Source: Asterochloris sp. CNOR1
Taxonomy: Eukaryota; Chlorophyta; Trebouxiophyceae; Trebouxiales; Trebouxiaceae
DNA length: 64,000 nt
Assembly (NCBI GenBank): GCA_963969365.1
Contig: OZ017750.1
Coordinates: 930,001-994,000 of the forward strand
Direction: 5' to 3'
Of the stretch, positions 36,032-47,217 are shown piece after piece. Made by a program: the position numbers and the translations under genes. The notes below the pieces were generated by a model that ran no database searches, was not told the origin of the DNA, and saw nothing but the letters and a program-made list of their open reading frames with translations. How positions within the stretch are numbered: the stretch's first letter is position 1; each line of letters opens with the position of its first letter.

Positions 36032-37965
36032 ATGAACAGCCTGCACCAGCAGCGTCAGGTGGTTACGTCACGTGCACAACGCACAGTGCAGCGGCAATCA
36101 CTTTGCATCCAGCAATGCAGACATGTACACAGGTGCCCTGCTGGCTATCTCGTCCTGAAGTATCCACCTGACCACAGCCTGCAAATCTTTGATGATGATG
36201 AGCTTTTGCTGAAAACGCAGATCTGGATCTTGGCATCATGGCAGGGGTGTTCAGACACTGAAGGCAGAGGCAACTTCTGCAGCAAGCAGTCAGGCACCTT
36301 CCACTACCAAGAAGGCAGCACCATCAGGTGATCAGCAGGTGGGGCTGCGCCCAAATCAACTTGAGCTCATTGTTGGCAGAATGTTAATTTGATTGGGCTC
36401 TTGAATTCCAGTTGAGGCAAGCGGGCGCTGCATTCTGCTGAGGCACTGCAGGGCCCTGAGGAGGGGCTCTGGCATCCTGGCCGTCAGGCCTCTGCCTGAG
36501 TGCTGGCCAGGACAGCGCTCTTCTTGTGTCAGCACAGATGCTCCCCTGCTCCTATGCCAGGCAGCAGGAGTGCTGAGCAGGGCTCCTGACACTTACCTGC
36601 CCTCTGCTGTCCTGCAGGTCTCCCTGTGGCTGAGGCCATCACGCTGCTCAAAAAAGCTGCTGCCAGCAAAACGATCGCCAAGCAGCAAGTCATGGAGGCA
36701 ATTGATGTCCTGGAGAAAGCCAAGCTGGATGTGAGGGCTGCTGAACAAGCCTGCTGGCAATCGTCGTTCCAGCATGCTGCGCACCCATGTCTGGCTGCCC
36801 AGCAGTGCTGCAGAATGCAGCACACCCGCCTCTGGCTGCCTGGCCCACAGCTGGCGGCCTTGCAATGCTGGAGCGTGCAGTGCACTCACACCTGGCAGCC
36901 TGGCAGTGCTGCAGCATGCGGCTCATCTAGCCCTGGCTGTCTGGCTGCAGCCCAGCAAGTTCCCAGAGGCGGTGGGCAGTGGCAAGCACGGCCGTGTCTG
37001 GCGCCTCATCTTCACATCAGTGAGTCGAGTGGGGCCATGCTGAGGTGGCGCCATATTCCACAACTTGGTCACCAGATCTTTCCCTGCCTTGCAGGGCACC
37101 AAGAAGTCACAAGACAAGAAGGTGCCAGGAGGGTACTTTCCTCTGGTAGCAGCTCAGGTGCGCGGGCCCAGGCCATGGTGCTGCAGCAAGCCACACAGCT
37201 GCTGCAGTGCACTCAACAGAAACTGTTGCGCTGTCTGCAGAGATGGGTGAAGGACGAGTCAATCATCCAGAACGGTCAGCTTTCATGGGTGCAGTGCCTG
37301 TACAGGTGCCTTTGCTTCCCCAGTTGGCAAGGCGACACAATAAGCAAGCGTTGTGTCCTGCAGGCGTCTACCTAGGGCACATAGCAGCCTTGGTGTTTGA
37401 GGGAAATTACGACTGGCAGGGCAAGAAGCTGTGAGCTGGTAGCTAGCCAATGCGTCCATAAGAGCGTTGAGCTCGTTGTCAGCTCACTCACGGGGTTCTC
37501 GGGTGCCTGCAGCAACTTTGACTTCAACAAGCTGCGCCTGAAAATCGGGCCAGCCAAGAAAGCCTTCAACCTCAAGCCTGGCCAGTTTGGCACCAAGTGG
37601 GTCTGCTTGCATGTTGCTGCTGGGAAGCTTGGCGGCCCCCAAAGGCTGCAGGGGCTGAACATTTTGGCCTGCCCACTAATGCACATCTGGCTTGACTGAC
37701 CCAGGCCCCAACCCCGCAACCCCCCTGGCTGTAGGGCAGAGGCTGACAAAAAAGCCGGCCCCTTTTTCCTATTTGCATATGCCGATGAGGACATCATCGT
37801 GGCCCGCGGCCGCGGTGGTGGGGTGGCTTTCTGGTGGGTTGTGCCCAGGAAGCTGGGCAGCAGTGCTCCTGCACCTGAGTTTGGCACTCATCAGAGGTTT
37901 TCACTGCTTGCAGGGGTCGCCTGACTGCAGCTGATGAGCTGAGGCTTGGCATTGAGACAGCATGA
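36032..37965 (+). CDS. Conserved, probably plastid protein, weakly PAP/fibrillin-like
   Basis: Function unknown. Exons from the second half are clear: about 36271-36327, 36618-36730, 36951-37019, 37095-37157, 37241-37274, 37364-37430, 37513-37597, 37735-37833 and 37914-37965. They read GLPVAEAITLLKKAA, HGRVWRLIFTS, KKVPGGYFPLVAAQ, RWVKDESIIQNG, VYLGHIAALVFEGNYDW, RLKIGPAKKAFNL, GPFFLFAYADEDIIVARGRG and AFWGRLTAADELRLG. The pattern (WRL-FTS, a central VYLG beta region, and a C-terminal DE-IIVARGRGGG) resembles plastid-lipid-associated/fibrillin lipocalin-like proteins. That is inference from motif feel, not alignment. The segment before GLPVAEA (ATSAASSQAPSTTKKAAPS) looks like transit-peptide or linker sequence. 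The true start is uncertain: ATG at 36032 gives a basic Gln/Arg-rich leader, but its joint to the next exon does not fit phase cleanly. Confidence 0.7.
36755..36950 (+). repeat. Tandem imperfect repeat ending in the real splice acceptor
   Basis: The intron before the 36951 exon holds three to four units of about 55 bp. Each has a CAG(C/A)ATGC motif and CTGGCTG(C/T)C or CTGGCAGCC followed by a CAG edge. The last unit provides the acceptor CTGGCTGTCTGGCTGCAG used by the exon, so acceptor-like sites are repeated upstream. Confidence 0.65.
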
Positions 37966-38093
37966 TGGAACTTGGGGGGTGCCTTTGTCAGATTTTCAGC
38001 TATTCTCAGACTATAAAATCAATTGTGCGTGAGAATGTCTGTGTGGAGTGGAGCGTGATGTCAACCTGTGTCTGCGAGACAGGATTTGAGTTA

Positions 38094-38098
38094 GTGTA
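38094..38098 (+). terminator. TGTAA polyadenylation motif
   Basis: TGTAA about 130 nt after the stop at 37965, in the expected position for a chlorophyte poly(A) signal. Confidence 0.5.
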
Positions 38099-38610
38099 AA
38101 GATAACATCGCAACTTGCAGGCAGACAGGCAGTCTTGAGCTATCAAAGACAAGGGGAGTGGCAGTCCATTTGTACTGTGACGGATGCCTGGCGCCAGTGT
38201 GTTGCTTCTCCTATGGGGTGATGAAGGCCACTGTCAGCCCCCCATGCTGCTTGTGTCCTGCAGGCTGCACTTCATTGGCCAACTGAGTGGCTATTTGTGA
38301 TGCGTGGGGGCAGCGGCCGCCGCAAATCAGGATACGCTTGCAGAGGTGCACTGTCCAGCTGAGGCCTGGAGACCCCAGACCAATACCATTGTTGCATGGT
38401 CTGGAAAGATCACTGTACACATTGTATTGTTGCAGGAAGTTGCCAGTCTGAAATGCCAGATACAGCATTTGCAGACAAGACATGTCACTTCTGCTGCAGT
38501 CCTGTTTCTGCTGGCATGCCCAGCACTTATATATTACATAACGACTACATGACCTGACTGCAACTGATGACACTTTGCTCCACCAGTTGCCTGCTCAGCT
38601 TCCGCAAAAA

Positions 38611-38620
38611 AATATAAAAA
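38611..38620 (+). promoter_or_regulatory. TATA box of acireductone dioxygenase
   Basis: AATATAAAAA lies about 50 bp upstream of the ATG at 38668, implying transcription starting about 38640 and a short 5' UTR. It is the clearest TATA element in the window. Confidence 0.65.
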
Positions 38621-38667
38621 GGGCACGATAGGCCCAAATACTGGAAAACCCCGCTTCTTAGCTCAAC

Positions 38668-40029
38668 ATGGATCCTGCAGTTGCCAAGCTCGCTGAGGTG
38701 AGAGCCATACAACGATTACCACTTTGGCGCTGCTTGTGCGAACCTGTGCATTGTTTTGCAGCCAGAGACCGCACAGGAGAGCAAACTCCAAGCCTGGTAC
38801 ATGGTGAGTGCTTTGAGAGCCGCAAGTGGTCTACGACTGGGTCCCTCTGCTCACCTGGTCTGATATGCTCCAGGACGACTCCCAAGAGGACCAGCGCAAG
38901 CCTCACAGGTGGATCAAGCAGCAGCAGTGTCTGCGTTCAGGCTTGTTGTAAGATTCTCCTCTCTCCAACCTCTCCTTGCGCCTGCAGGCAGCAGCCAAAC
39001 AAGCCAGCGTCTGTGGACAAGCTGCGGGAGCTGGGGGTGTTGTCATGGAGCCTGGACGCAGACAGCTTTGAGAGCGACCCCAAGCTGCAGGCCATCAGGA
39101 AGGCCCGCAACTACAGCTACCAGGTGGGGCAGCAGGCAGCCCACTTGGGCTGCTGCGATGCAGGGGCTCCGGCCTGAAGGCACAGCCATCTGACACTTGA
39201 CCGCTACCCAGCCTGGTCCAGGCAGTGTGTCTTAGTCAAGAGTTTGTATGAGCAGGGGCAGGCATCTTGGAGGCAAGGGTGGGCCACTTCAGTTTAGGTG
39301 GTGGGGTGTGGCTGGTACCTTCAGCTGTGGCAGCGCCGAGCAGCCTCCTGACGGGCTGATGGACAATGAGTGCTGGTCCGTCATTATAATGTCACATTTC
39401 TGACTGCAGGACATGATCACCATCACGCCTGAAAAGCTGCCGAACTATGAAGAGAAAATCAAGTCATTCTTTGAGGAGCACCTGCACACCGACGAGGAGA
39501 TTCGCTATATCCTGGAGGGCAGTGGTGAGCTTGGCTGCATTACCAGGGCAGCTGAGTTTAGCACTGCAGCTTTCTGGGTGGCACCAGGCTTGCACGCCAA
39601 TGCCGGGCTTTTTGACTGCAGAGGTGCTTTCTGATTTGTGCAGCTGTCGTATCAACTGCCTTGACCACCCTGCAGGCTACTTTGATGTCAGGGATCTCAA
39701 GGACAACTGGATCAGGGTGGAGTGCACCAAGGGCACCATGATCGTGCTTCCAGAGGGCATCTACCACCGCTTCACACTAGACGAGGGCAATTACATCAAG
39801 GTACGCTGAACAAGGGCTTGCTCACAGTAATGCGGATGCATTCTTACGGTCAGCGGTGCTGGATGGAATTTCACCACTGATGATGCTTGCCTGCTGGCTG
39901 CAGGCTCTGCGACTGTTTGTTGGCGAGCCTGTCTGGACACCCCACAACAGGCCTCAGGAAAACCATGAGAGCCGCGAGAAGTACCTGCATCAGTTTGCCC
40001 ACCAGCAGCCAGCTGTTGCTGCTTACTGA
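38668..40029 (+). CDS. ARD1: Acireductone dioxygenase (1,2-dihydroxy-3-keto-5-methylthiopentene dioxygenase)
   Basis: Cupin enzyme of the methionine salvage (Yang) cycle. It oxidises acireductone to the 2-keto acid precursor of methionine with Fe, or takes the off-pathway route with Ni. Exons: 38668-38697, 38762-38803, 38874-38908, 38988-39123, 39410-39524, 39675-39800 and 39904-40029. The N-terminus is PAVAKLAE then [20 protein letters not shown]; next [20 protein letters not shown]. The metal-binding block is [20 protein letters not shown] (two His and Glu), with the fourth ligand in [14 protein letters not shown]. The C-terminal signature [20 protein letters not shown] is intact. About 190 residues, the usual size, with no targeting peptide, so cytosolic. 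Confidence 0.96.
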
Positions 40030-40553
40030 ACCTAGTTGAGGCAGACCATGCGTGATCAGTCTCAGAATACCCCAGAATTGGACTGCTGCTTGTAAAGTAT
40101 TACATTGCATTTTTGGACAGACATCCTGTCAGCCTCTCAGGTCTCGCTGCATGTGCATGCTCCTGAGCATTAACCCACACGTGCAGTAGCTGTAATGGGT
40201 GCCATCAGAGTTCCAGAAAACAGTCAGTATATGGCCATGGAACAACAATGGCAGAGTGGGTCAAGGTGTCAGAGGAGAGCAGGGATTTAACAATGAGAAG
40301 GCCATCAGGTGCGGGGCAGAGGCTGACATGTCCTGAGTTGCAGCACTGGCCAACAGAAGCTGGCATCAAGGAGGATAAGGAAGGAAGCTCGTGAAGATGA
40401 GTGCAGTTGCTCTCTGCTGCCTGTTGGACTGGCTGACTGAGGACAGGGTGCAGGCAGCCTTCAAGAAGCCCTCCAACTTCTGATAAAGCTGGTACGGCAT
40501 GCTCATATGTTCACCTGACAATTGGTTTACTAGCAAGTCCCAGCATGTTCTGT
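40030..40553. other. Convergent intergenic, acireductone dioxygenase / branching enzyme
   Basis: These 524 bases hold two 3' UTRs and no exon. Plus-strand TGTAA motifs occur at 40091-40095 and about 40189. A minus-strand TGTAA near 40106-40102 is a possible signal for the branching enzyme, although 450 nt is long. Confidence 0.55.
40091..40095 (+). terminator. TGTAA polyadenylation motif for acireductone dioxygenase
   Basis: TGTAA 62 nt after the stop codon. Confidence 0.5.
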
Positions 40554-43500
40554 CTAGTCATCGTCTGCTGCTGCGTCTGCCACTTCAGGCTGTAGTGCAT
40601 AGACCACTGCACTTCTGCTGGGGGACAAAACCTGGATTGAGAAGGCTCTATTGTTGAAGTTGGATTCTGGCATGCCTGGCTGTCCCTCCGCCGCTGTGAA
40701 ATGGTCCACTGTTGGATTCACGCGCTGCTGGCCGCCAAACCTGCTGTCATCAGAGCTCAGGACGGCCCTGTACTTTCCAGCCTCAGGGGTGCCCACCTGC
40801 AGGGCAGGAAGCTGCGTTGTGAGCCATGCAGCTGCAGATCGCGGAGCATAATGCAGAGCAGAGTGCAGAAGCGGGCCAGTGCCTTCAGGGCTCTGCAGCT
40901 GCAGGCTGCTGCAGGTGTGAGCATGGGCTCTCAGGCCAGGCAGTCCTGGATGCTGGCGCTTGTCCCTTCAGGTCACACAGCTCAGACTGAGGCAGACATG
41001 GGTGAGCTGCAAACCGCAGGGTTTGGCCTTCTCAGGTCATGCAGCTGCAGGTCTGGGTTTCTGCCTGCAAGTCAGGCAGCTGTATGCTGCAGATCTCTGC
41101 CTGCGCCTCGATCTTCGGGCAGAACTAGGTGGGAACAAAACCTGTGGCTTCAGGTCATGCAGGATAAGGGTGTGCTGCATGCATGTACCTTCAGGAGCTG
41201 GAGGCTTTCTTGCTTGCTTACCTTGTAGCCCTCAAAGGAGTGGAATGGCGAGAAGTTGAAGACAAAGACAAGGGCCCCTCGCTCTGCCACAATCACCTGC
41301 AGCATGAAAGCTGTACAGCTGAGCAGCCGAGTCATGGCTCCAGAGAGTCTGTTGCTGCATGAAAGGCGGTTCACGCATTCAGCAGACAACTTACAATGGC
41401 CTGTATGCAGACGCTCTGCCAAACATCCTGTTGTGTGAGCTGCCAAAAGCAACAGCTGCATGCACATCGTATGCCAGTCAAGGCATTGCCCGACCTGTTC
41501 GCTGCCAGTGCCAATGAAGCTGACAAGCTGGTGGCTGGACTGCTGGAAGCAGAACTGCTCTTCCAGCTGCTGCATGGCTGCATCCCAGGCCAGGAGGTAC
41601 TTGTAGCGCAGGTGATCGCTGTCTGCCAGGGACCACTGCCGCCGGCAGTAGTGGTGCGACCAGGCATTGCCTTCCCTGCAGAGACAGGGGAGTGGCGGTC
41701 CGGAGGAACTGCTCTGCTCGTCCGAAGGAATGCATCGAACACTTGCTTAGAGCTTGTGCTTGCCGGTGCCACCATGCATGTGTGATGAATGCCGCGGCAG
41801 AGGATGGGCTGTTCAGGTGCTGCCATACTGTGGGGTGCTGCCAGCATGCAGCGCCCTGAGCACGACTCTGCACACTGGCGGTAGCAGCAAATGCTGCGCT
41901 GGTGCACATGCTGCATCGGCTCAGCTGGGCATCAGGATTTAGGGTTTAGGTTATTTTAGGTGAGCGGGTGCCTTGCCTGGGGAAGTCAATCCACTCAGGG
42001 TGGCCCCACTCATTGCCCTGGAAGTTAAGCCACCCATCGCCGCCTGCACGCAGCTGCACAGCCTCTGGACATCCTGTTGAGGGTGCCACCTCCCCTTGCA
42101 GAGCAGCAACAGAACGGTGGCCTCCTTATGTTCAACAGCACAGCTTTGTGCCAGTTGCAGCATTTCGTGCTGCAAAGCGCCGTATGCAAACTGACTGCTT
42201 GTTCTCGCTTGGTTGTCACCTCAAGCAGGGCCAGCAGCGCAGGGAAACGCATTGGCGAGGCCTGCAGGTGGCCAGAATGACATTGTGCTCACCGAGCCAA
42301 ACCGCCAGCCGTTGATGCGTGTGACATGCTGTACAGCTTGAATGCAGGCAACATAGGCTCACCGATGGCCATCGTGATGAGTCGGATGACCTTGTGCAGG
42401 GCCATGCCACGTGCAATGATCGCTGTCTCCTCTGACAGTGCAGACATGCCCTTGTACATGTCCTTACCCATGAGTCGCCAGGCTGCAGACAGCAGGGAAC
42501 AAGCCTGCTGGACTGTTGCGCATTCAGTTTGCAAGCCAAAGATGGTTGCCTACTATGCTGGCCTGGGCGCTGTGTGTGGGGCCCGTCAGAGGAGTCTGAG
42601 AAGCCTTTGCCTGGCTGGTCTTCCCTGTGCTGCGGCAAGCCGCAGCACAGCCAAGCAGGTGTGGTGCACTTCATCCTGCATCAGGCTGGGCTTGCAGGCA
42701 TGGGTAGGCAGGACACGGACTGCAGCGCTCATGCAGGGCACGGCGCAGCCCTGCAGCTCTTGGTCAACCTGCAGCTGCGGGCCCATGGCATGCGTATGCA
42801 GGACGTGGACTGCAGCGCTCATGCAGGCACGGCGCAGCCCTTGCTGCTTCTTTTGGAGGCGTACTGCAGGGGTGTGCATGCCTGCTGTAGGTGTCGGTCA
42901 TGGTGAGAGCTGCTGCACATGGGGTGACGATGCCTTACCTAGGGTCTGATCCCCCACCAGAGATTGATCATGGGACTCCACATAGGCCACAGCCTTTTCG
43001 TCGTACCTGAAGCATGGCAAGCACTGTCACCCTCTCAGGACAGCACCAGGGGACCAGAGACAGCTGCAGCAGGCATGAGTGGGCCTAGGGATCAGGGTTG
43101 GATGAGCGGCTGCAGATGCGCACTTGCAGGTGCTACCAGCCCCTGGTGCGTATGCAGGGAGCAGAGGCGCCACTCCGTGCACCTCTGTGGCTCACAGCCT
43201 GCCCAAGCAGCAGCAGGGGGCGCACATGTAGGAGCATTGGTGCCGGTCAATGATGGAGCTAGAGCAGAGGGGCACTTGCACAAGACAGAGGTGCCAGTCA
43301 GTTGCATGCCTGCCAGCGCCCACCTGCGGCCGCACAGCATGTTCACAAGGTCCTGCATGGCCCAGTCCTCGTCCCTTGTCTCCTTGACCAGCTTGACCCA
43401 GCCATCCTGCACTGTGCAGGACCACCTGAAGCACTGCAGTGGCAGGCAGCATGGCACACTGCGCAGCTGTTTGCCAGCCATCCTGTGTAGCACAGGCCTG

Positions 43501-46500
43501 CGCACATGCATTCAGGCAGCAATGTCCTCACTGCACCATTGGCTGGCTAGGCCTGCTGTGCTCGGGGCGTAAGGAGTGCAGAGGCGGTGTGGCTTCATGT
43601 GCTGCAACAGCTGGTTGCCCCATGATAATTTTTTGTGCTGGTCCAGTTGCAGAGCTTGCAGATGGTGCTTTGCAAGCAGCACATTCAGCCACCCAGTTTG
43701 TGGGTGTAGTCACAGTAGCTGGTGGAGCCTGCCTGACGGCGTTGACCAGTGGCAAGAGGTGCATGCTCACGGGGGGCCCCATGCTCAGGCGGTAGTCAAA
43801 CCCAATGCCGCCTTCTGCAACAGGCCGGCACAGGGTGGGCATGCCAGACACATCCTCTGCCACAGTGGTGGCCTGCAGACACCAGAGGGGGGGTGCAGTG
43901 GGTCCCCCAGCCAGCACAGGCCCCTTTGCAGTTTGCCAGCTTTGCATGGCTTTGCCCTGAGCTACTGCTGCTCCTGAGACGGGCTGCACACAGGGCAGCA
44001 GCCGCATGAATGCAGACAGAGGCCTGGTTGCAGCACCTGAGTGAGGCTTTGCACGGTCAGGCTGGCATTGGTAGTTGTCCAGCATGAGGTAGCAGCAGGC
44101 TGCCATGATGCCAGTGAACGATGCTTTGGCAGGCGGTGACAGCAGGAGGACGTGCTGCGCTCACGTCTGGGACGAGGTCATGCACAAGCTGATTGGCCAG
44201 CATGAGGTAGACGCAGGCGTCCACATTGGTCCCGGGGCTGAAGTATTCATCGTAGCTGCCTGAGAAGGCTCTGTGGATGCCGTGATCCCAGTACAGCATG
44301 CTGGTCACTCCATCGCAGCGAAAGCCATCGAACCTGGAGGACCGCAGCGTGGGTGAGGAACCACTGCTGCTGACCTCGTCACAGCAGCAACTGTCCCACC
44401 AATCATATATAAAGGCAGAGCCACACACACACAAGGAACAACAAGGATCCAGCAGCATGCCAGTGCCAGCCCATCTTGGAGGCCTGCACCGGCACATAGC
44501 CTGTGGCAGGCACACCTGCACAGACCTACAGTCAGTGAGGCCCATGCATGTGGCATCTGCACGGTCAGTTCCAAGATGCTGGCCCACGTAGTGGGCCTAA
44601 GCAGGGCACCCCTTTGTCCAGAGAGTCGTCTGTGCCAGACACGTCCCCTCTCATGCATGGCTCATTGATACTGCTGTAGCCAAAAGCTGAAGCTGCTGAG
44701 GGTACACCTGTTTACTCCAGCCAAGGAATGAGGCTGCGTCTGTAAGATCTCACCTGTACTCCTCCAGCCAGAATCTGAGGTTGCTGAGCAGGTAGCGCAG
44801 CACCTCCCAGTGGCTGTAGTTGAACAGGCGGCTGTCCCACAGCTTGTGGTAGCCAGCTTCCCCCTGCAGGAAATAGTTGCTCTCTGCCGGCTGGCCCAGG
44901 TCAAAGCCTGCAGGGACAGCAGGCAGGCTGCCGGCGGGGCGGGCCTGCAGCGCAAAGCATTTGAACATCCTTTGCCGCAGATGGGGCGATTTTGCAGGTG
45001 CTGGCAGGCTGGGAGGGGCCGCCCACATGACAGCATGGTACGGGACACGCCGGCTGTGCTGCATGAAAATGCTGCAGCAGGGCGCATGTGGGCACTGGGA
45101 AGCACTGCTGAGGCAGCAGGGTGGTTGCCCCCACAGCGAGCTAAGGCAGGACCTACCTGCCAGGCCATCATCTACATTGTTGCTGATATGGCTATGCACA
45201 ATGTCTAAGAGCACTGCCAGGCCCAGGCCATGAGCCTTGTCGATGAGTGCCTGCAGTTGGGGGGGGGTGTGCGCACATCATACACGTGATGGTATCAGTT
45301 GCAATGCAGGGTGCAGCTGTCTGCACTGCTGCCTGGTGGGTGCATGCTTCAGCCAGGCACATTGCTTTAAACTTTGACCAGCACAGACACCTCAAGTTGT
45401 CTGGACCGCAGTTTTGAAGCCAGTGGCACACCAACTTGCCTTCAGCTCCTCTGGGGTGCCTGACCTGCTGCTGGCTGCAAAAGGATTTGTTACATGGTAG
45501 CTGCAGAGACAGCAGGCCAGTCACCCAGGGAGACTAGGCACTGACACTGGTGCACCAGGAGTCCTGCACAGAGCAGCAAAGCGCACCCAAAGCTGGCATA
45601 GTAGCTGTGCTCCTGAACTGCCATGAGCTGCACAGCATTATAGCCTTGCTTGGCTATGCGGGGCAGGACATGATCTGCCACAGCAGAAATCAAGCGTCAG
45701 AGTGCTGCCGGGACTAGGCGGCAAATTTGACCAAAGACTGGTCACACACATGGAATGGGAAGCTGTGCAGCTCTGGGGAACGTTCACCTTTGAAGTATGT
45801 GTAAGATGCAACAGCTGGCTCCTCTGAGCTCATCCCCACATGAGCCTCATAAATGCGCAGAGTGCCTGGCCTGCTGGGGCGCTGGTGCTGCCTGCAGGCA
45901 CACAGAGCTGGCCGCCATTGCTGAGCAGAACCCCCTGCAGCAGCCCCAGCTGGGGAGGGTGAGGCGTGCATCGGCCAGACATACCCACATGCACAGAGCA
46001 GGGAAGGCTGGGCATTGGCAGACATGCCTCTAAGGCCTGGCCACAGACCACTCTCCAGATGTGAGCTCAGGCAGCAAGGTGCCGAACCCCGGCTCCCTGT
46101 CCACCCTCCAGCATAAGTCCGACTGAACTGGATAAACGCACCACTGGTAGGGCTCTGGTGGTTCCCAGTAGACACCATCATAATTTGCTCCCATGCGGTT
46201 GGGCTCCACGGTTGCACGTGTGATCCATGCTGGGATGCGGTCCACCCACCAGCCGCCTGCACCATGTTCAGCAGCACCTCAGGGGCATGCTGACTAAGCC
46301 AACCACAGACCAGCCTGACCTGGGTGCTGCAGCCTGATCTTGACTCGGCTGGCATGGGGGATGGCATGCGTCCCGTCTGGGCCTGCATGGCAGGCAGGCT
46401 CAGTGCTCTGAGGGACTGCTCTTTGTCCTACATTGGCACGCCAGAGCAGGGCCCAAGGCCGTATGACGCACTTGGCATGGGAGGGCCTCATCAAAAGTTC

Positions 46501-47110
46501 AGCATGTCTGCCAAGTAGTCGCAGGTGGTCACCGTCTGGCAGGTGGCAGCTCCAGGCACCAAAGGCATCCGGTTCCAGCCAGGTGCCCGTCCAGCCATTG
46601 AAGTCGCCAATCAGCTGTGCAGCCTGAGCGCCGGGCGCCCACTCTTTGAAGGTGGTGCCTCCATCACCCCGGTGAAAGCCAAAGTGCTTGTACCCCTGCA
46701 GGACCAGCATGCAGCCAGTGCTTGATTGCACCAGCAACGATGATGCGTGGCACATCTGGGCTGCATGGCTGCACTGATCACCTGCGCAAAATCTGCAACA
46801 CTGCCTTCGGCCTGGCTAATCCTGTCTCTGACGGCCTCAAACTGCTTCTGGCGGTAGTCAAAGTGTTCACTGTGACCCTCCAGCATTCTGTCTACAGTGT
46901 AGATGCCCTGCAAGGCATGGTGCACTGGTGGGTCTGAAACTGCACAGGGGCAACACCGGCGCAATCTAGACTCACGAGGTCCTTGCCAGCAGCAACACAG
47001 CTGTGCCTCCGACTTGGCTTTAGTGATATTCGTGGTCTACTTGAGCGGCAGAGGTGAACAGAAGCTGTTGAGGAGCAGCCGCTGCCGGTGTGCACAAGGA
47101 TGGATCGCAT
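40554..47110 (-). CDS. Starch (1,4-alpha-glucan) branching enzyme, plastid
   Basis: GH13 enzyme that makes the alpha-1,6 branches of starch. ATG at 47110 starts a transit peptide ([20 protein letters not shown], Ser/Arg-rich). It splices in phase to [20 protein letters not shown] (about 46910). A CBM48 domain follows: [20 protein letters not shown] and IGDFNGW (about 46700-46590). The GH13 barrel follows: [20 protein letters not shown] (about 45870), [18 protein letters not shown] (about 45640), region [10 protein letters not shown] (about 45200), region [12 protein letters not shown] with the nucleophile Asp (about 44320), region [11 protein letters not shown] with the acid Glu (about 43860), and region [10 protein letters not shown] (about 42990). 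Then [20 protein letters not shown] (about 42430) and [15 protein letters not shown] (about 42000). The C-terminal beta domain has [20 protein letters not shown] and ends at 40554 after an Asp/Ala-rich tail. Region II has Cys where plant enzymes usually have Phe. It shares a 107-bp divergent promoter with the kinesin. Confidence 0.94.
41938..41950 (+). repeat. Short telomere-like motif inside a branching-enzyme intron
   Basis: TTTAGGGTTTAGG matches the plant/green-algal telomere unit TTTAGGG for just under two units, and TTATTTTAGG follows. It is too short to call an interstitial telomere with confidence. Confidence 0.35.
42709..42840. repeat. Direct repeat, 90-bp period, in a branching-enzyme intron
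   Basis: A segment of about 45 bp beginning CAGGACACGGACTGCAGCGC at 42709 recurs at 42799 with very few differences (CAGGACGTGGACTGCAGCGC), extending through GGCGCAGCCC. High identity suggests a recent duplication. Confidence 0.8.
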
Positions 47111-47217
47111 GCCGCACTCAGATTGCCTCAGGAAGGCAGCAGATGCACTTGAACCAATGGTCAAACAATTTCCGCCAAGTTAAAACAGGCTCGAATCCCT
47201 GTACACCTCATCGCTCA
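47111..47217. promoter_or_regulatory. Shared divergent promoter, branching enzyme / kinesin
   Basis: There are 107 bp between the two start codons. If the kinesin instead starts at the in-frame ATG at 47143, only 32 bp remain, so 47218 is preferred. No TATA box recognised. Confidence 0.5.

Larger units (their letters stand above)
37966..38667. other. Intergenic, 702 bp, between fibrillin-like gene and acireductone dioxygenase
   Basis: No exon recognised. It contains the upstream gene's TGTAA (38094-38098) and, close to the next ATG, a TATA box (38611-38620). The middle is AT-richer than its surroundings, with no repeat or RNA gene that I can identify. Confidence 0.6.

Noticed and set aside
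47170-47205. tRNA T-loop-like string GCTCGAATCC
   Set aside because: No matching A box, acceptor stem or anticodon arm nearby.
46903-47217. Upstream in-frame extension of the kinesin, including an ATG at 47143
   Set aside because: It overlaps the branching-enzyme first exon or leaves only 32 bp between starts, and the extra residues look like 5' UTR.
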